From: Acinetobacter lwoffii
GTDB lineage: Bacteria > Pseudomonadota > Gammaproteobacteria > Pseudomonadales > Moraxellaceae
DNA length: 64,000 bases
Assembly: GCF_015602705.1 (NCBI RefSeq)
Contig: NZ_CP059081.1
Location: 2,551,702 to 2,615,701, forward strand
Direction of reading: 5' to 3'
The position numbers were made by a program, and so were the translations under genes. The notes under the pieces are model-generated. The model was given only the letters and a program-made list of their open reading frames with translations. It was not told the DNA's origin and did not search any database. Shown here piece after piece: positions 43,533 to 53,233 of the stretch (position 1 is the stretch's first letter; the number at the start of each line of letters is the position of its first letter).

Positions 43533-44672
43533 TCACTCTGTCAAAAGATTTTTGACTATCTCTGCGACAGCTTTCTCCAAGTTCATTTCTGCATTTTTTA
43601 AGGCTTCTTCTAAAGGACAATCTGGTGGATTAATACCAATAATCTGGCTAAATCCTGACTCAAACAGATCCTCAATCCCTTCACCAACTAGACCTGCAAA
43701 AGCAATCACCGGTTTATTGAATTGCCTGGCGAGCTGTGCCACACCAAACGGCGTTTTACCAAACTGGGTTTGAAAATCGATACTGCCCTCACCAGTAAAC
43801 ACATAATCTGCTTGTGCAATCTTTTCGGCCAAATTGGTTTCCTTGATAATTAGCTCTGCACCCGATTGAATTTGAGCACTGGCAAAAGCCATCAAACCAA
43901 AACCGAGACCACCTGCAGCGCCCGCACCTGCAACATGACGATAATCATGGCCAATCTGCCCAGCGACTACATCAGCAAAATGCCCAAGGTTTTGATCCAG
44001 TTGCTTAACCATTTCAGGCGTTGCACCTTTCTGTGGCCCAAATATATTTGAGGCACCATTTGGCCCACACAGCGGATTATTGACATCTGATGCAATGATT
44101 ATTTCAGTATCTTCTAAACGTGGATCAAGTTCGGATAAATCCATTGATTTGACCAGATCTAAGTTTCCACCACAGACCTGAATTGACTCACTCTTATAAT
44201 TTAGAAACCGCACACCCAGTGCTTGCGCCATACCAGCACCTGCATCATTGGTAATACTGCCACCGAGCCCAATGATGATTTTTTTCACATCCAAATCCAA
44301 TGCTTGTTTGATCATTTCTCCTGTACCATAGGTCGAAGTAAGCATCGGGTTACGCTGTGAAGGTTTCAATAAATGAATGCCATTGGCCTTGGCCATTTCA
44401 ATCACGGCAGTCTGGCTTGCATCAACCAAACCCCAATAGGTCTGAATACGTTGCTCAGATAATGGCTCGGTCACTTCACATGCAATACTTTCCCCCTTCA
44501 AGCTTGAAATCAGTGCATCGACCGTGCCTTCACCGCCATCAGCCATTGGCACATGAATAATATTGGCATCCGGAATGACGTTCTGAATACCGCGTTGCAT
44601 GGCCTGACAAGCCTGCGCAGCAGACATGCTTTCTTTAAACGAGTCAGGAGCAAGCACAAAGGTGAGCGGCAT
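43533..44672 (-). CDS. Glycerate kinase (GarK/GlxK family)
   Basis: Phosphorylates glycerate, giving 2-phosphoglycerate in the GK-I family. Start at the ATG at 44672 (379 residues); an ATG seven codons upstream is less likely. Hallmarks: APDSFKESMSAAQACQAM (near 8), MADGGEGTVDAL (near 43), the GGSITNDAGAGMAQALG block (near 136) and GAGAAGGLGFGLMAF (near 260). Last-mentioned glycine-rich elements form the nucleotide and sugar-acid sites. The gene stands alone, with no glycolate or tartronate genes nearby. Confidence 0.93.
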   Translation of the reverse strand: MPLTFVLAPDSFKESMSAAQACQAMQRGIQNVIPDANIIHVPMADGGEGTVDALISSLKGESIACEVTEPLSEQRIQTYWGLVDASQTAVIEMAKANGIHLLKPSQRNPMLTSTYGTGEMIKQALDLDVKKIIIGLGGSITNDAGAGMAQALGVRFLNYKSESIQVCGGNLDLVKSMDLSELDPRLEDTEIIIASDVNNPLCGPNGASNIFGPQKGATPEMVKQLDQNLGHFADVVAGQIGHDYRHVAGAGAAGGLGFGLMAFASAQIQSGAELIIKETNLAEKIAQADYVFTGEGSIDFQTQFGKTPFGVAQLARQFNKPVIAFAGLVGEGIEDLFESGFSQIIGINPPDCPLEEALKNAEMNLEKAVAEIVKNLLTE

Positions 44673-44737
44673 GGTGTGATCTTTTATCCACAAATGAAGT
44701 CTAAATTGTGGATAAATCCAGCAGTATCCACAAGTCT

Positions 44738-45493
44738 TTATTTCCAGCCCAGTTCAATTGCAGTTATCTCATTAATCAAGGTTTGATTTAAAGATTCTGG
44801 CATTTTACTGGTGGTTTGAGACAGTGGAATATGTCCTGCCATCAGCTCCGCCTTGGCTTGCGGAAATAAGGGTTGCTGATCTGGAAATGCATAACCCAGC
44901 GGATAAATCGGTTGGCCTGTCGCTAAATCATATTTATCCGAGGCGCCAAAGGCATGCAGTAATTCATGCACCAATACAATTTTATTCTGTTCAGTCTGTT
45001 GCTTGGATGCAAATAGATTCACCGAACCAATCCGGCCTTTTTGCAAGGCGGTTGAATGCTTTAATTGCTTGGTCTGCGCAGGATCATAGTAATTTAAAAA
45101 TAAAGTCACATTGGCTGAAGGGTCTGAACTCTGTCGCTGTTTCCAAGCATAGAACCGGAATTTTAAACTCCATAAAACTGTATCGATGAGCGAGTCTTGC
45201 TCAGGGACTTTGGGTGGTAGAACTTGAAGCTCACGGCCTAAATTAAAATAAAAATAAGTCGGCTGTCCACGATACTGCTGAGCTGCTTTTTCCAGATATT
45301 CCCGTGCTCCATTCAGGTCCTGAGCTGACAGTTGCTGGATATATTGCTGTGTGGTCGGTAATCCATCGGCATTAATCGGATGCAGCAACACAATAATCGG
45401 CTTTGACCAGTTCTGGTTTTGATCACGATAGGCATTGACCGCGACAATCAATAAGATGATTAATAAAATCAGAATCCGAATCTTTTTCCACAT
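44738..45493 (-). CDS. Membrane-anchored metzincin-like putative metalloprotease
   Basis: 251 residues. One N-terminal transmembrane segment (residues 6-20) keeps the rest outside the cytosol. The motif HELLHAFGASD at 176-186 fits HExxHxxGxx(H/D): two zinc histidines H176 and H180, catalytic Glu177, Gly183 and Asp186 as a third ligand. This is a metzincin/matrixin-type site, and the KIVLVHELLH helix is typical. No propeptide or known family name is recognised. The ATG lies 5 bp after the stop of the NYN gene on the same strand, so translation is coupled. Ends next to the glycerate kinase start. Function unknown; a protease activity is an inference from the motif. Confidence 0.65.
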   Translation of the reverse strand: MWKKIRILILLIILLIVAVNAYRDQNQNWSKPIIVLLHPINADGLPTTQQYIQQLSAQDLNGAREYLEKAAQQYRGQPTYFYFNLGRELQVLPPKVPEQDSLIDTVLWSLKFRFYAWKQRQSSDPSANVTLFLNYYDPAQTKQLKHSTALQKGRIGSVNLFASKQQTEQNKIVLVHELLHAFGASDKYDLATGQPIYPLGYAFPDQQPLFPQAKAELMAGHIPLSQTTSKMPESLNQTLINEITAIELGWK

Positions 45494-45498
45494 ATCGA

Positions 45499-46308
45499 TT
45501 ACACACTCTGCTTTTTCATTTTTCTTAAATATATCTGACTCATTTCTATTTTTGTTTCAAATAAATTTAAAGTTTTTATTAATCCTGACAATTTGGCTCT
45601 ACCATAGTTACGAGAGTCAAAATCAGGCTTTACTGCACTGATATACTGCCCGACCATCCCTAAATTCGCCCATCCATTATCATCGGCATTATCTTTTACA
45701 GCTTTATAAATTAAGTTAAGCGTAGCTCGATCCATCCCTTCAGGTAACTGAATTTCCTTTTGCGCAGATATAGTTTTTTGTCCATTAGTCTTGATAATCT
45801 CCGAAACTTTTTTATCTATTGATCCTGTTTCTTCACCATCCTCATTATTTTTAATTTCACTATCTACAAGTAAGTTTTCGATATAAATGAACTTGTCACA
45901 GGCTTTCTTAAATGCTTCAGGCGTAGCTTTTTTGCCAAAGCCATACACTGTTAGACCATTTTCACGAATACGTGAAGCTAAGGGCGTGAAATCGCTATCG
46001 CTGGATACGATACAAAATCCATCTAATGCACCTGCATAAAGTAAATCCATAGCATCAATGATCAGGATCATATCCGTCGCATCTTTACCCTTGGTATAAG
46101 CGAATTGTTGTACCGGAGTGATGGCATGAGGAAGGAGTACATCTCGCCATTTCTTTAAAGTTTCGCTGCTTCAGTCCCCATACACACGTTTGACACTGGC
46201 AATTCCATATTTCGCAACTTCCTCCAATACCGATGAAATCGCGTTGATAGAAGAATTATCCGCATCGATTAATACAGCGAACTTTTTTGTCTGAATATCC
46301 ACATCCAC
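45499..46308 (-). pseudogene. NYN/OST-HTH RNase-like gene interrupted by a TGA
   Basis: The full frame from GTG at 46308 (or 46302) reads as an NYN domain: FAVLIDADNSSINAISSVLEEVAKYG with two catalytic Asp, KRVYGD, then TGA at 46171-46173 where relatives have Trp (GDW), then SSETLKKWRDVLLPH, KGKDATDMILIIDAMDLLY, and SSDSDFTPL, the further acidic residues. After an acidic linker (about 165-190) there is an OST-HTH/LOTUS domain (LIYKAVKDNADDNGWANLGMVG). TGG to TGA is a single change. A 190-residue remnant can start at the ATG at 46071 but lacks the first catalytic aspartates. The metzincin-like gene starts 5 bp after it. NYN proteins cut RNA or, with LOTUS, bind it. Confidence 0.8.
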
Positions 46309-46352
46309 CCCAAGATATTATTTTTAATTTTTTATATACATGATTCTGACAT

Positions 46353-46383
46353 AAAAAATGCCGACTTTCGTCAGCATTTTTTT
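46353..46383. terminator. Terminator between topA and the NYN gene
   Basis: Stem AAAAAATGCCGAC/GTCAGCATTTTTTT with one internal mismatch. Its T-run on the minus strand ends topA; it precedes the NYN gene. Confidence 0.75.
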
Positions 46384-46395
46384 GAATCTTAGAGT

Positions 46396-49038
46396 TTAGG
46401 CTTCAACCCATTTTCCGTCCTGGTAAACCAGAGACCATTTGGTTTGCTTGCCTTCTGCAGTTTCCGAACCAATATATTGTGACTGGTTCTTACGGCTAAA
46501 TTTTACCAGAGTTGGATTCCCTTCCGGGTCCACATCAGGTGCCTGCAAGATAAACTGATACTTTGGATCAAGCTGGTCGGCAACAGAACGAATCTCGGCC
46601 ACTTTCGGTGCACGGGTTTCACGCACTTTCGGGAACTTGCTTGCCGCCAGGAATAAACCGGCTGCACCGTCACGCAGTACAAAGAAATCGTCATGCTTGG
46701 CAGAACGTAAATGCTCCATCTTGATCGGATCCACACGTGGAGGCGCAGGCTGACCGCTCTTTAAGACTTTACGGGTATTGTCACAGCTGGTACAGGCAAA
46801 ATACGGACCAAAACGACCCGTCTTCAGCTGCATTTCACCATCACACTTGTCGCATGGGATACTCGGGCCATCATAGCCTTTAATTTTGAACTCACCTTCT
46901 TCAAGTTCAAAACCACTACAGTCCGGGTTATTCCCACAGATATGCAGTTTACGGCCGCCATCAATCACATAGCTGTCCATGGCAGTTTCACAGATCGGAC
47001 AACGCTTCTTCGACATCAGGTCAGCAGTTTCCGCAGCCTCATCATCAGATAATGCAGCCAGAGACTCAACTGGTGTCAGGTTCAAGGTTCCTTTACAACG
47101 CTCTTTCGGCGGTAGGTTATAGCCTGAACAACCCAAGAATACGCCTGTGGTTCCGGTACGAATCTGCATTGGACGGTCACATTCTTTACAGTGTACTGCA
47201 TCCACTTCTACAGGCTGATTGCGGCGCATACCGTTCTCACCCTGCGCCGTAGTCAAACGTTGCTTAAAATCGCCATAGAAGCTGTCTAATAACTCTTTCC
47301 AGTTACGCTCACCATCTGCTACTTTATCCAGCTGACCTTCAAGATCTGCGGTAAAGGCATAGTTCATCAGATTACTAAAATTTTCATCCAGACGATCGGT
47401 AACGATCTCACCCATCTTCTCGGCATAGAGACGACGGTTATCCAGTTTCACATAACCACGATCCTGAATGGTCGAGATAATCGCAGCATAGGTTGATGGA
47501 CGGCCAATGCCTTTTTTCTCCAGTTCTTTGACCAATGAGGCTTCGGTAAAACGTGCCGGTGGTTTGGTGAAATGTTGAGATGGATCAAGTTTCTCAAGTT
47601 TAAGCACTTCACCGACTTTGACCGCAGGCAATAAAATATCGTCATCGGCTTTATTGGCACCACGCACGCGGGTAAAGCCATCAAAGACCAAGGTACGGCC
47701 TTTGGCTTTCAGTTCTACGCCATTGGCATCCACCAAAATGGTAGAAGACAGATATTCTGCCGGAGTCATCTGACAAGCAACAAACTGGCGCCAGATCAGG
47801 TCATACAGACGCTGTGCATCACGCTCAACACCCACCAGACTGTCGCCTTTTAAGCCAACCATAGATGGACGAATCGCCTCATGCGCTTCTTGCGCACCGG
47901 CTTTATTGCCATAACGGTTCGGCTTGGCAGGCAAATACTTCTCGCCAAACTCGGATTCGATATGACCACGCACCATATTCACCGCATCATCACTCAAGAA
48001 GGTCGAGTCGGTACGCATATAGGTAATGAAGCCGGCTTCATACAGACGCTGCGCCAGCATCATGGTTTTCTTCACAGAAAAACCGAGACGGGTACTGGCT
48101 GCCTGTTGTAGCGTTGACGTGATATACGGCGCACTTGGATTAACCTTGGTTGGCTTATCTTCACGTGCAGAAACCGTATAATCCGCATCTTTGATCAGGT
48201 TTAATAAGGCATCAGTTTCGGCTTTGTTGCGCAGCTTGAGCGTCTTGCCATTTTGCTTGACCGCTTCGAGACGAATATCATCTTTTTTCGATTTGGTATC
48301 GGCAAACACCTGCCAGTATTCTTCAGGAATGAAGGCACGAATTTCACGTTCACGCTCGACCACCAGCTTCACTGCAACCGACTGTACACGACCGGCCGAC
48401 AGACCACGGGCAATCTTTTCCCAAAGCAATGGCGAAATCATAAAGCCCACGACACGATCCAGGAAACGGCGTGCCTGCTGTGCATTGACTTTATTGGTAT
48501 CCAGACGTGACGGATGCTTAAAGGCATCCTGAATCGCGTTTTTGGTAATTTCGTTGAAGACCACACGCTGATAACGCGAATCATCACCACCGATGACTTC
48601 TTTTAAATGCCAGGCAATCGCCTCTCCTTCCCTGTCCATATCCGTTGCCAGATAGACTTCATCGACTTGCGATGCCAGTTTTTTCAGTTCGGCAACCACA
48701 TGTTCTTTGCCAGGAAGGACTTCGTATTTGGCTTTCCAGTCATGTTCCGGATCGACACCCATGCGGTTAATCAACGCATTCTGTGATTTTTCAGCTTTTT
48801 CTGCATCCGTCAGTTTGGTACGTGTCGCCGGTTTTTTCTCTGTCGATTTTGCAGAACCGCCTGTCGGCAAGTCACGCACATGACCCACTGATGATTTTAC
48901 GATGTAGTTCGGACCAAGGTACTTATTGATTGTTTTCGCTTTTGCAGGCGACTCCACAATCACTAGGGCACGCTTGCTTCCAGCGTCGGGAGACTTCGCT
49001 GTGCTGCTTTTTGATGTGGACCGAGGAGCGTTCGCCAT
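46396..49038 (-). CDS. topA: DNA topoisomerase I
   Basis: Relaxes negative supercoils by transient single-strand cleavage. 880 residues. Toprim domain: [20 protein letters not shown] near 26, with the acidic [14 protein letters not shown] near 133. The catalytic tyrosine is in [12 protein letters not shown] near 340. C-terminal zinc-finger modules with paired cysteines ([24 protein letters not shown]) and Topo_C_ZnRpt repeats fit the Gammaproteobacterial enzyme. Its first residues are a Ser/Thr/Lys-rich tail. Start ATG 49038. The preceding gene on this strand ends 31 bp upstream (49069). Confidence 0.98.
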   Translation of the reverse strand: MANAPRSTSKSSTAKSPDAGSKRALVIVESPAKAKTINKYLGPNYIVKSSVGHVRDLPTGGSAKSTEKKPATRTKLTDAEKAEKSQNALINRMGVDPEHDWKAKYEVLPGKEHVVAELKKLASQVDEVYLATDMDREGEAIAWHLKEVIGGDDSRYQRVVFNEITKNAIQDAFKHPSRLDTNKVNAQQARRFLDRVVGFMISPLLWEKIARGLSAGRVQSVAVKLVVEREREIRAFIPEEYWQVFADTKSKKDDIRLEAVKQNGKTLKLRNKAETDALLNLIKDADYTVSAREDKPTKVNPSAPYITSTLQQAASTRLGFSVKKTMMLAQRLYEAGFITYMRTDSTFLSDDAVNMVRGHIESEFGEKYLPAKPNRYGNKAGAQEAHEAIRPSMVGLKGDSLVGVERDAQRLYDLIWRQFVACQMTPAEYLSSTILVDANGVELKAKGRTLVFDGFTRVRGANKADDDILLPAVKVGEVLKLEKLDPSQHFTKPPARFTEASLVKELEKKGIGRPSTYAAIISTIQDRGYVKLDNRRLYAEKMGEIVTDRLDENFSNLMNYAFTADLEGQLDKVADGERNWKELLDSFYGDFKQRLTTAQGENGMRRNQPVEVDAVHCKECDRPMQIRTGTTGVFLGCSGYNLPPKERCKGTLNLTPVESLAALSDDEAAETADLMSKKRCPICETAMDSYVIDGGRKLHICGNNPDCSGFELEEGEFKIKGYDGPSIPCDKCDGEMQLKTGRFGPYFACTSCDNTRKVLKSGQPAPPRVDPIKMEHLRSAKHDDFFVLRDGAAGLFLAASKFPKVRETRAPKVAEIRSVADQLDPKYQFILQAPDVDPEGNPTLVKFSRKNQSQYIGSETAEGKQTKWSLVYQDGKWVEA

Positions 49039-49068
49039 AATTAACCGTTAATCCTATTTATTTCTAAA

Positions 49069-49518
49069 TTAAAGTTCAGCCAAAGCGTGTAACAGCGCTT
49101 TGATGTCGTCGAGTTGGGTCGCTCTTAAATCAGCTTCTTCATCCCAATACATGCCGACACAGTTGGCCTGCATATCAATAGCATAAATGCCTTTTAATGC
49201 AATGGGAAAATCTTTAAATTTCTCATCACCCTGCACGATTTCGAGTTTATTATCGACAACACGGGCGCGCATCAGGGGCAAACGCGCATCTGGCATCAGT
49301 ACACTGTAGTACGCGACCATACTGGCACGACTTTCAGTCGCCTTGGGAATTTTGGTCCAGTCCGGTGCCACCACCAGACGTGGATGCAAACCCATTTTAC
49401 GGGCTTTGTCACGCATCAGGCCCAGAGCTTTTTCCCGGGGACTTACACGCAACCCGAAAATCGACCCTATGACGAAAATGATGATGACTACCGTCACCCA
49501 GATTCCAGTGTTTTCCAT
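49069..49518 (-). CDS. Conserved hypothetical protein with N-terminal membrane anchor
   Basis: 149 residues. A single transmembrane helix (residues 7-23, WVTVVIIIFVIGSIFGL) precedes a basic stretch SPREKALGLMRDKARKMG and a soluble domain with GMYWDEEADLRATQLDD near the end. The pattern (anchor then a RKMG LHPRLVVAPDW strand) is conserved in Pseudomonas and Acinetobacter homologues but I know no function. It precedes topA on the same strand by 30 bp, so the two may be coexpressed. Confidence 0.7.
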   Translation of the reverse strand: MENTGIWVTVVIIIFVIGSIFGLRVSPREKALGLMRDKARKMGLHPRLVVAPDWTKIPKATESRASMVAYYSVLMPDARLPLMRARVVDNKLEIVQGDEKFKDFPIALKGIYAIDMQANCVGMYWDEEADLRATQLDDIKALLHALAEL

Positions 49519-49588
49519 AGTTCAACCTTTATGTTCTATTATTAGAGTTGCATAAGCACAATATAAAACGCAAGTTTGCACGATAAAA

Positions 49589-50593
49589 TTAATTCAGGAA
49601 CATTTCATGACTATATAAAATTTCGTGACCATTCCAGTAAATATAACCTTTCTCGATCAGCTCCTTAAGCAGCAAGCGAATGTCCGATTTTGGAAATAAC
49701 TGTTCCAGTAAATCACGCAGCTCATAAATGTCTTTGGGTTTATCGCCCTGCAATTCACGCAGTTTACGCGCCACTTCGAGTTGTACCGGATCGATCCGGC
49801 CAAAGTTCTTGAACAGGTCTTGCTGTGCCGACTGGATCGGTGACTTGAGTGTTTCAGATTCAACTGGAGCTTCATCTGCTTTCAGTTGGGAAATGACCTG
49901 ATCCAGTTTTGGATTTTCAACCGGGCTTTGTTCATCCAGATTGAGTTGCAGCCATTGTTTCAAAACTTTTTTGCGGAAGCTGATTTGCTCATCATAGCGT
50001 TTGACGATTTTCAGGTTAATCAACATGCCGACCACATGCTGAGCTTTTACCGGCATCACTTGCAGAATATTCGCCACTGAGTTTTTTAGGGTTTCCACCG
50101 TATTCGGTTTGCCGCTCATTTTCCCTAACGCATCACAGTATTTTTTCACCAGTTGCAAGGCAGGTTTGTTCTTGATGGTATCCAGACTCGGAAGATGATT
50201 TTTAGGTTGATCGGTTGGAATGTTTGTCTCATCAGGCTGAATCTGAATCAGGTGACACGGAATATCAGAAGCTTGCAGCATCTGCTGCAACATCTCGCAG
50301 CTGTCCATCGCCGAGATCAATTCAACCTCGGTTTCCGGCTCCAGTAGCGCCATAAGCTGACCGACAATGACCGCATATTCATATTCTTTTTGTGGCGATT
50401 CAGGCGTGTCCAGTACCACCACCTGACCACTGCTAATCCAGCCGGCAAGCTCGGTTAAATCCTCTAAGGAGAATTCAAATTTTCCAGCACAGCTAAACAG
50501 ATATAAAGTCGAATAATGCGCCACAATCTCACGCATTAACTTGGCTGTGGGGAAATTATTTTCGAGGTCGAGTAGAACAACTTTTGGGTGCAT
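49589..50593 (-). CDS. PIN/NYN-like putative nuclease
   Basis: About 334 residues, started at the ATG at 50593; the reading frame continues to a TTG at 50656 that is less likely. The N-terminus HPKVVLLDLENNFPTAKLM has the Asp/Glu-Asn pattern of PIN/NYN nucleases, followed by ISSGQVVVLDTPES and an acidic ELISAMDSCEM segment; together these supply candidate acidic residues. The C-terminal half is helical with KSPIQSAQQDLFKNFGRIDPVQLEVARKLRELQ in parts, and a winged-helix-like end (DIRLLLKELIEKGYIYWNGHEILYS). Cytosolic. The family is not named by me. It is one of two NYN/PIN-like genes within 5 kb. Confidence 0.6.
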   Translation of the reverse strand: MHPKVVLLDLENNFPTAKLMREIVAHYSTLYLFSCAGKFEFSLEDLTELAGWISSGQVVVLDTPESPQKEYEYAVIVGQLMALLEPETEVELISAMDSCEMLQQMLQASDIPCHLIQIQPDETNIPTDQPKNHLPSLDTIKNKPALQLVKKYCDALGKMSGKPNTVETLKNSVANILQVMPVKAQHVVGMLINLKIVKRYDEQISFRKKVLKQWLQLNLDEQSPVENPKLDQVISQLKADEAPVESETLKSPIQSAQQDLFKNFGRIDPVQLEVARKLRELQGDKPKDIYELRDLLEQLFPKSDIRLLLKELIEKGYIYWNGHEILYSHEMFLN

Positions 50594-50885
50594 GGGACGC
50601 AATTCCGGAATGTACCTGAGAGCGGGTATTAGAGTAGGAAGTGAGTGAAAGGTCAAATAATTTTACGACTGAATGGGTGCAGGCCTGTTTCGGCAGAGGG
50701 TCAAACTGCATTTTATGAAATGCCTGAAAGAAATCTGTTTATAAGCCCGAATATTTGTTTTCAGCAGGAAAATTTCTTTGGCACTTGATTACTTTTATAT
50801 GCGTGTTTAAGGCAATTTAAAAGCCCATTCAAAACAAAAATACTTCTCTTTTAACATCTTATCGATCGGCTCATTTTTATTTTTC

Positions 50886-50915
50886 AATAAAAAACCCTTA
50901 GATCAGCTAAGGGTT
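50886..50915 (-). terminator. Terminator of slyX
   Basis: Perfect 9-bp stem AACCCTTAG/CTAAGGGTT, 28 bp past the slyX stop; minus-strand T-run follows. Confidence 0.8.
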
Positions 50916-50942
50916 GTTGTTGATTAAATCATTGGTTGCAAA

Positions 50943-51188
50943 TTAATAATGCGGTGGGCGATCTGCAACCGGATCAAATTCTGCAATGCCTTCAGACAGA
51001 TCGGAGGACTCAACACGTTGATATAACAGCGTCATTTGCTTTTTCAGGTCAGCAATTTCCAGGGTCTGTTTGGCCACCTGATCATTCAACTGTTCAACTA
51101 AATCGTCTAAAAATGCAATTCGCACTTGCAAATCTTCAATGGGTGCGGAAAATGACGCCTGATCATTTAGATTTTGTTGTTTAGTCAT
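50943..51188 (-). CDS. slyX: SlyX family protein
   Basis: 81 residues, a parallel-type coiled coil (about 17-62, heptad leucines in IEDLQVRIAFLDDLVEQLNDQ) with the C-terminal signature RPPHY of SlyX proteins. Function is unknown. Divergent from uup, sharing a 33-bp spacer between starts. Confidence 0.9.
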   Translation of the reverse strand: MTKQQNLNDQASFSAPIEDLQVRIAFLDDLVEQLNDQVAKQTLEIADLKKQMTLLYQRVESSDLSEGIAEFDPVADRPPHY

Positions 51189-51221
51189 TTAAAGTCCTCA
51201 TTGGGGATTTCAGGAAACATT

Positions 51222-53126
51222 ATGGCCTATATTACCCTTAGGGATGTCCAACTTGCGTTTGGTGGACCCGCCCTGCTCGACGGCGCGAATTTTAACTTGG
51301 AACGCGGCGAACGAGTGTGTTTGATTGGCCGTAATGGTGAGGGTAAGTCTACCTTACTTAAGCTGATTGAAGGAAGTTTACTGCCTGACAACGGCGAAGT
51401 TTCATTACAAAACGGCATTACCATTTCCATGCTGGCGCAAGATGTACCGATGGATTCAGGTAAAGTGGCTGATATCGTGGCAGATGGCGCTGGTGAAGCG
51501 TCAGAAGTTCTGCGTGCTTATCATGCTGCCAGTGAAGCTTGTGTACTCGGTGACATGGACGCCTGTGATCGTATGGGCAACCTGCAACACAAAATGGATC
51601 AGCTGGATGGCTGGGCCCTGGAAACCAAGGTCAATTCGATTTTAAGCAAAATGGGCCTGGACCCGGATGCAGATCTTGCCGATTTATCTGGTGGTCGTAA
51701 GCGTCGTGTACTACTGGCACGTGCTTTACTTACCCAACCCGATGTGCTGTTACTGGACGAACCGACGAACCATTTAGACGTTGAAAGTATCGAATGGCTG
51801 GAAAAATTCCTGCTCGATCAAAACAATTTGACCCTGCTGTTCATTTCGCATGACCGTGCCTTTGTCGATAGCATTGCCACCCGTATTGTCGAGCTGGATC
51901 GTGGTCAACTACGTAGCTATGAAGGTAACTATTCACGTTATCTAGACCTGAAAGCCCAGCAGATGGAAGCTGAAGAAAAGCAAAATGCGCTCTTCGATAA
52001 AAAGCTGGCTGAAGAAGAAGTCTGGATCCGTCAAGGGATTAAAGCCCGTCGTACCCGCAACGAAGGCCGTGTTCGTGCCCTGAAAGCATTGCGTGAAGAA
52101 TCTAGAGCACGTCGTTCGCAACAAGGTAAAGTGACGATGGCAACTCAGGATGCCAACCGTTCAGGCAAACTGGTGTTTGAAATTGAGAACCTGAGTGTGA
52201 AATTCGGTGAAAATACACCGATCATCAATAATTTCTCTGCACTTGTACTCCGTGGCGACCGTATCGGTCTGGTCGGTGATAACGGTGTCGGTAAAACTAC
52301 ACTCATTAAAGCCATTCTGGGCGAGCTAGAACATGGCGGTACGGTGAAGACCGGTACGCAGCTTGAAGTGGCCTATTTTGACCAGTTACGTAATGCGTTG
52401 GATCTGGAAAAATCAGTCAAAGATAACGTATCAGAAGGTTCTGACCACGTGGATGTGAATGGCAACCGCCGTCATATTTATAGTTATCTGCAAGACTTCC
52501 TGTTCTCGCCGGAGCGTGCACGTACCCCAGTCAAAGCTTTGTCTGGTGGTGAACGTAACCGTATCCTGTTGGCGAAACTGTTGCTGAAACCATCGAACCT
52601 GATTGTGATGGATGAGCCAACCAACGACCTGGACATGGTGACTTTAGAGTTATTGGAAGAAATGCTCGGTGGCTACAAAGGCACTCTGCTGTTGATCTCG
52701 CATGACCGTGCCTTTATGGACAACGTGGTGACATCCACTTGGGTCTTTGATGGTAAGGGCAATATTGACGAATATGTCGGCGGTTATCAGGATTATCTTG
52801 AACAACGTCCGGATCAAACCGTGGTTGACCAAAAAAGTGCCGTGAAAAAAGCCATGGCCAAAGCAGAAGCCGAGACTGCGCCGGCCGCTGCCAAAAAAGT
52901 TAAACTCAGTTATAAAGACCAACGTGCACTCGAGCAACTTCCAGCTGAGATGGAAGCGCTGGAAAAAGAGCAGGCCGAGATCAATGCACAACTGGCTGAT
53001 GGTTCTTTATTTGTGACTGATTCTGATAAAGCACTGAAACTTTCTAACCGTTTATCTGAAATTGATGAGCTGTTACTGGAAAAATTAGAGCGCTGGGAAG
53101 AGCTGGACAATCTAAGTAACGGCTAA
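51222..53126 (+). CDS. uup: ABC-F family ATPase Uup
   Basis: Ribosome- and DNA-associated ABC-F ATPase implicated in transposon excision precision and ribosome maintenance. The start at the ATG at 51222 (AGGA before it) gives 634 residues; the frame extends back to a false ATG 16 codons upstream. Two ATP-binding halves: Walker A GRNGEGKST (near 36) and GDNGVGKTT (near 352), signature LSGGRKRR and LSGGERNR, Walker B LLLDEPTNHLD and IVMDEPTNDLD. Between them is the charged inter-domain linker (about 260-300). The C-terminal extension is a coiled coil (565-634) with alternating Ala, Glu and Lys that binds DNA in E. coli Uup. A terminator follows. Confidence 0.94.
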   Translation: MAYITLRDVQLAFGGPALLDGANFNLERGERVCLIGRNGEGKSTLLKLIEGSLLPDNGEVSLQNGITISMLAQDVPMDSGKVADIVADGAGEASEVLRAYHAASEACVLGDMDACDRMGNLQHKMDQLDGWALETKVNSILSKMGLDPDADLADLSGGRKRRVLLARALLTQPDVLLLDEPTNHLDVESIEWLEKFLLDQNNLTLLFISHDRAFVDSIATRIVELDRGQLRSYEGNYSRYLDLKAQQMEAEEKQNALFDKKLAEEEVWIRQGIKARRTRNEGRVRALKALREESRARRSQQGKVTMATQDANRSGKLVFEIENLSVKFGENTPIINNFSALVLRGDRIGLVGDNGVGKTTLIKAILGELEHGGTVKTGTQLEVAYFDQLRNALDLEKSVKDNVSEGSDHVDVNGNRRHIYSYLQDFLFSPERARTPVKALSGGERNRILLAKLLLKPSNLIVMDEPTNDLDMVTLELLEEMLGGYKGTLLLISHDRAFMDNVVTSTWVFDGKGNIDEYVGGYQDYLEQRPDQTVVDQKSAVKKAMAKAEAETAPAAAKKVKLSYKDQRALEQLPAEMEALEKEQAEINAQLADGSLFVTDSDKALKLSNRLSEIDELLLEKLERWEELDNLSNG

Positions 53127-53147
53127 ATATTCCCCGAGCTTTTACTC

Positions 53148-53178
53148 AAGCATCTGTATTCGTACAGATGCTTTTTTA
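53148..53178 (+). terminator. Terminator of uup
   Basis: 11-bp perfect stem AAGCATCTGTA/TACAGATGCTT with a TTCG loop and T run, 22 bp after the stop. Confidence 0.92.
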
Positions 53179-53233
53179 TTTCAATAATCTTCTCTGTTAG
53201 ACTGCACTTAATCTTTTGGCCCTATATTGTTTT

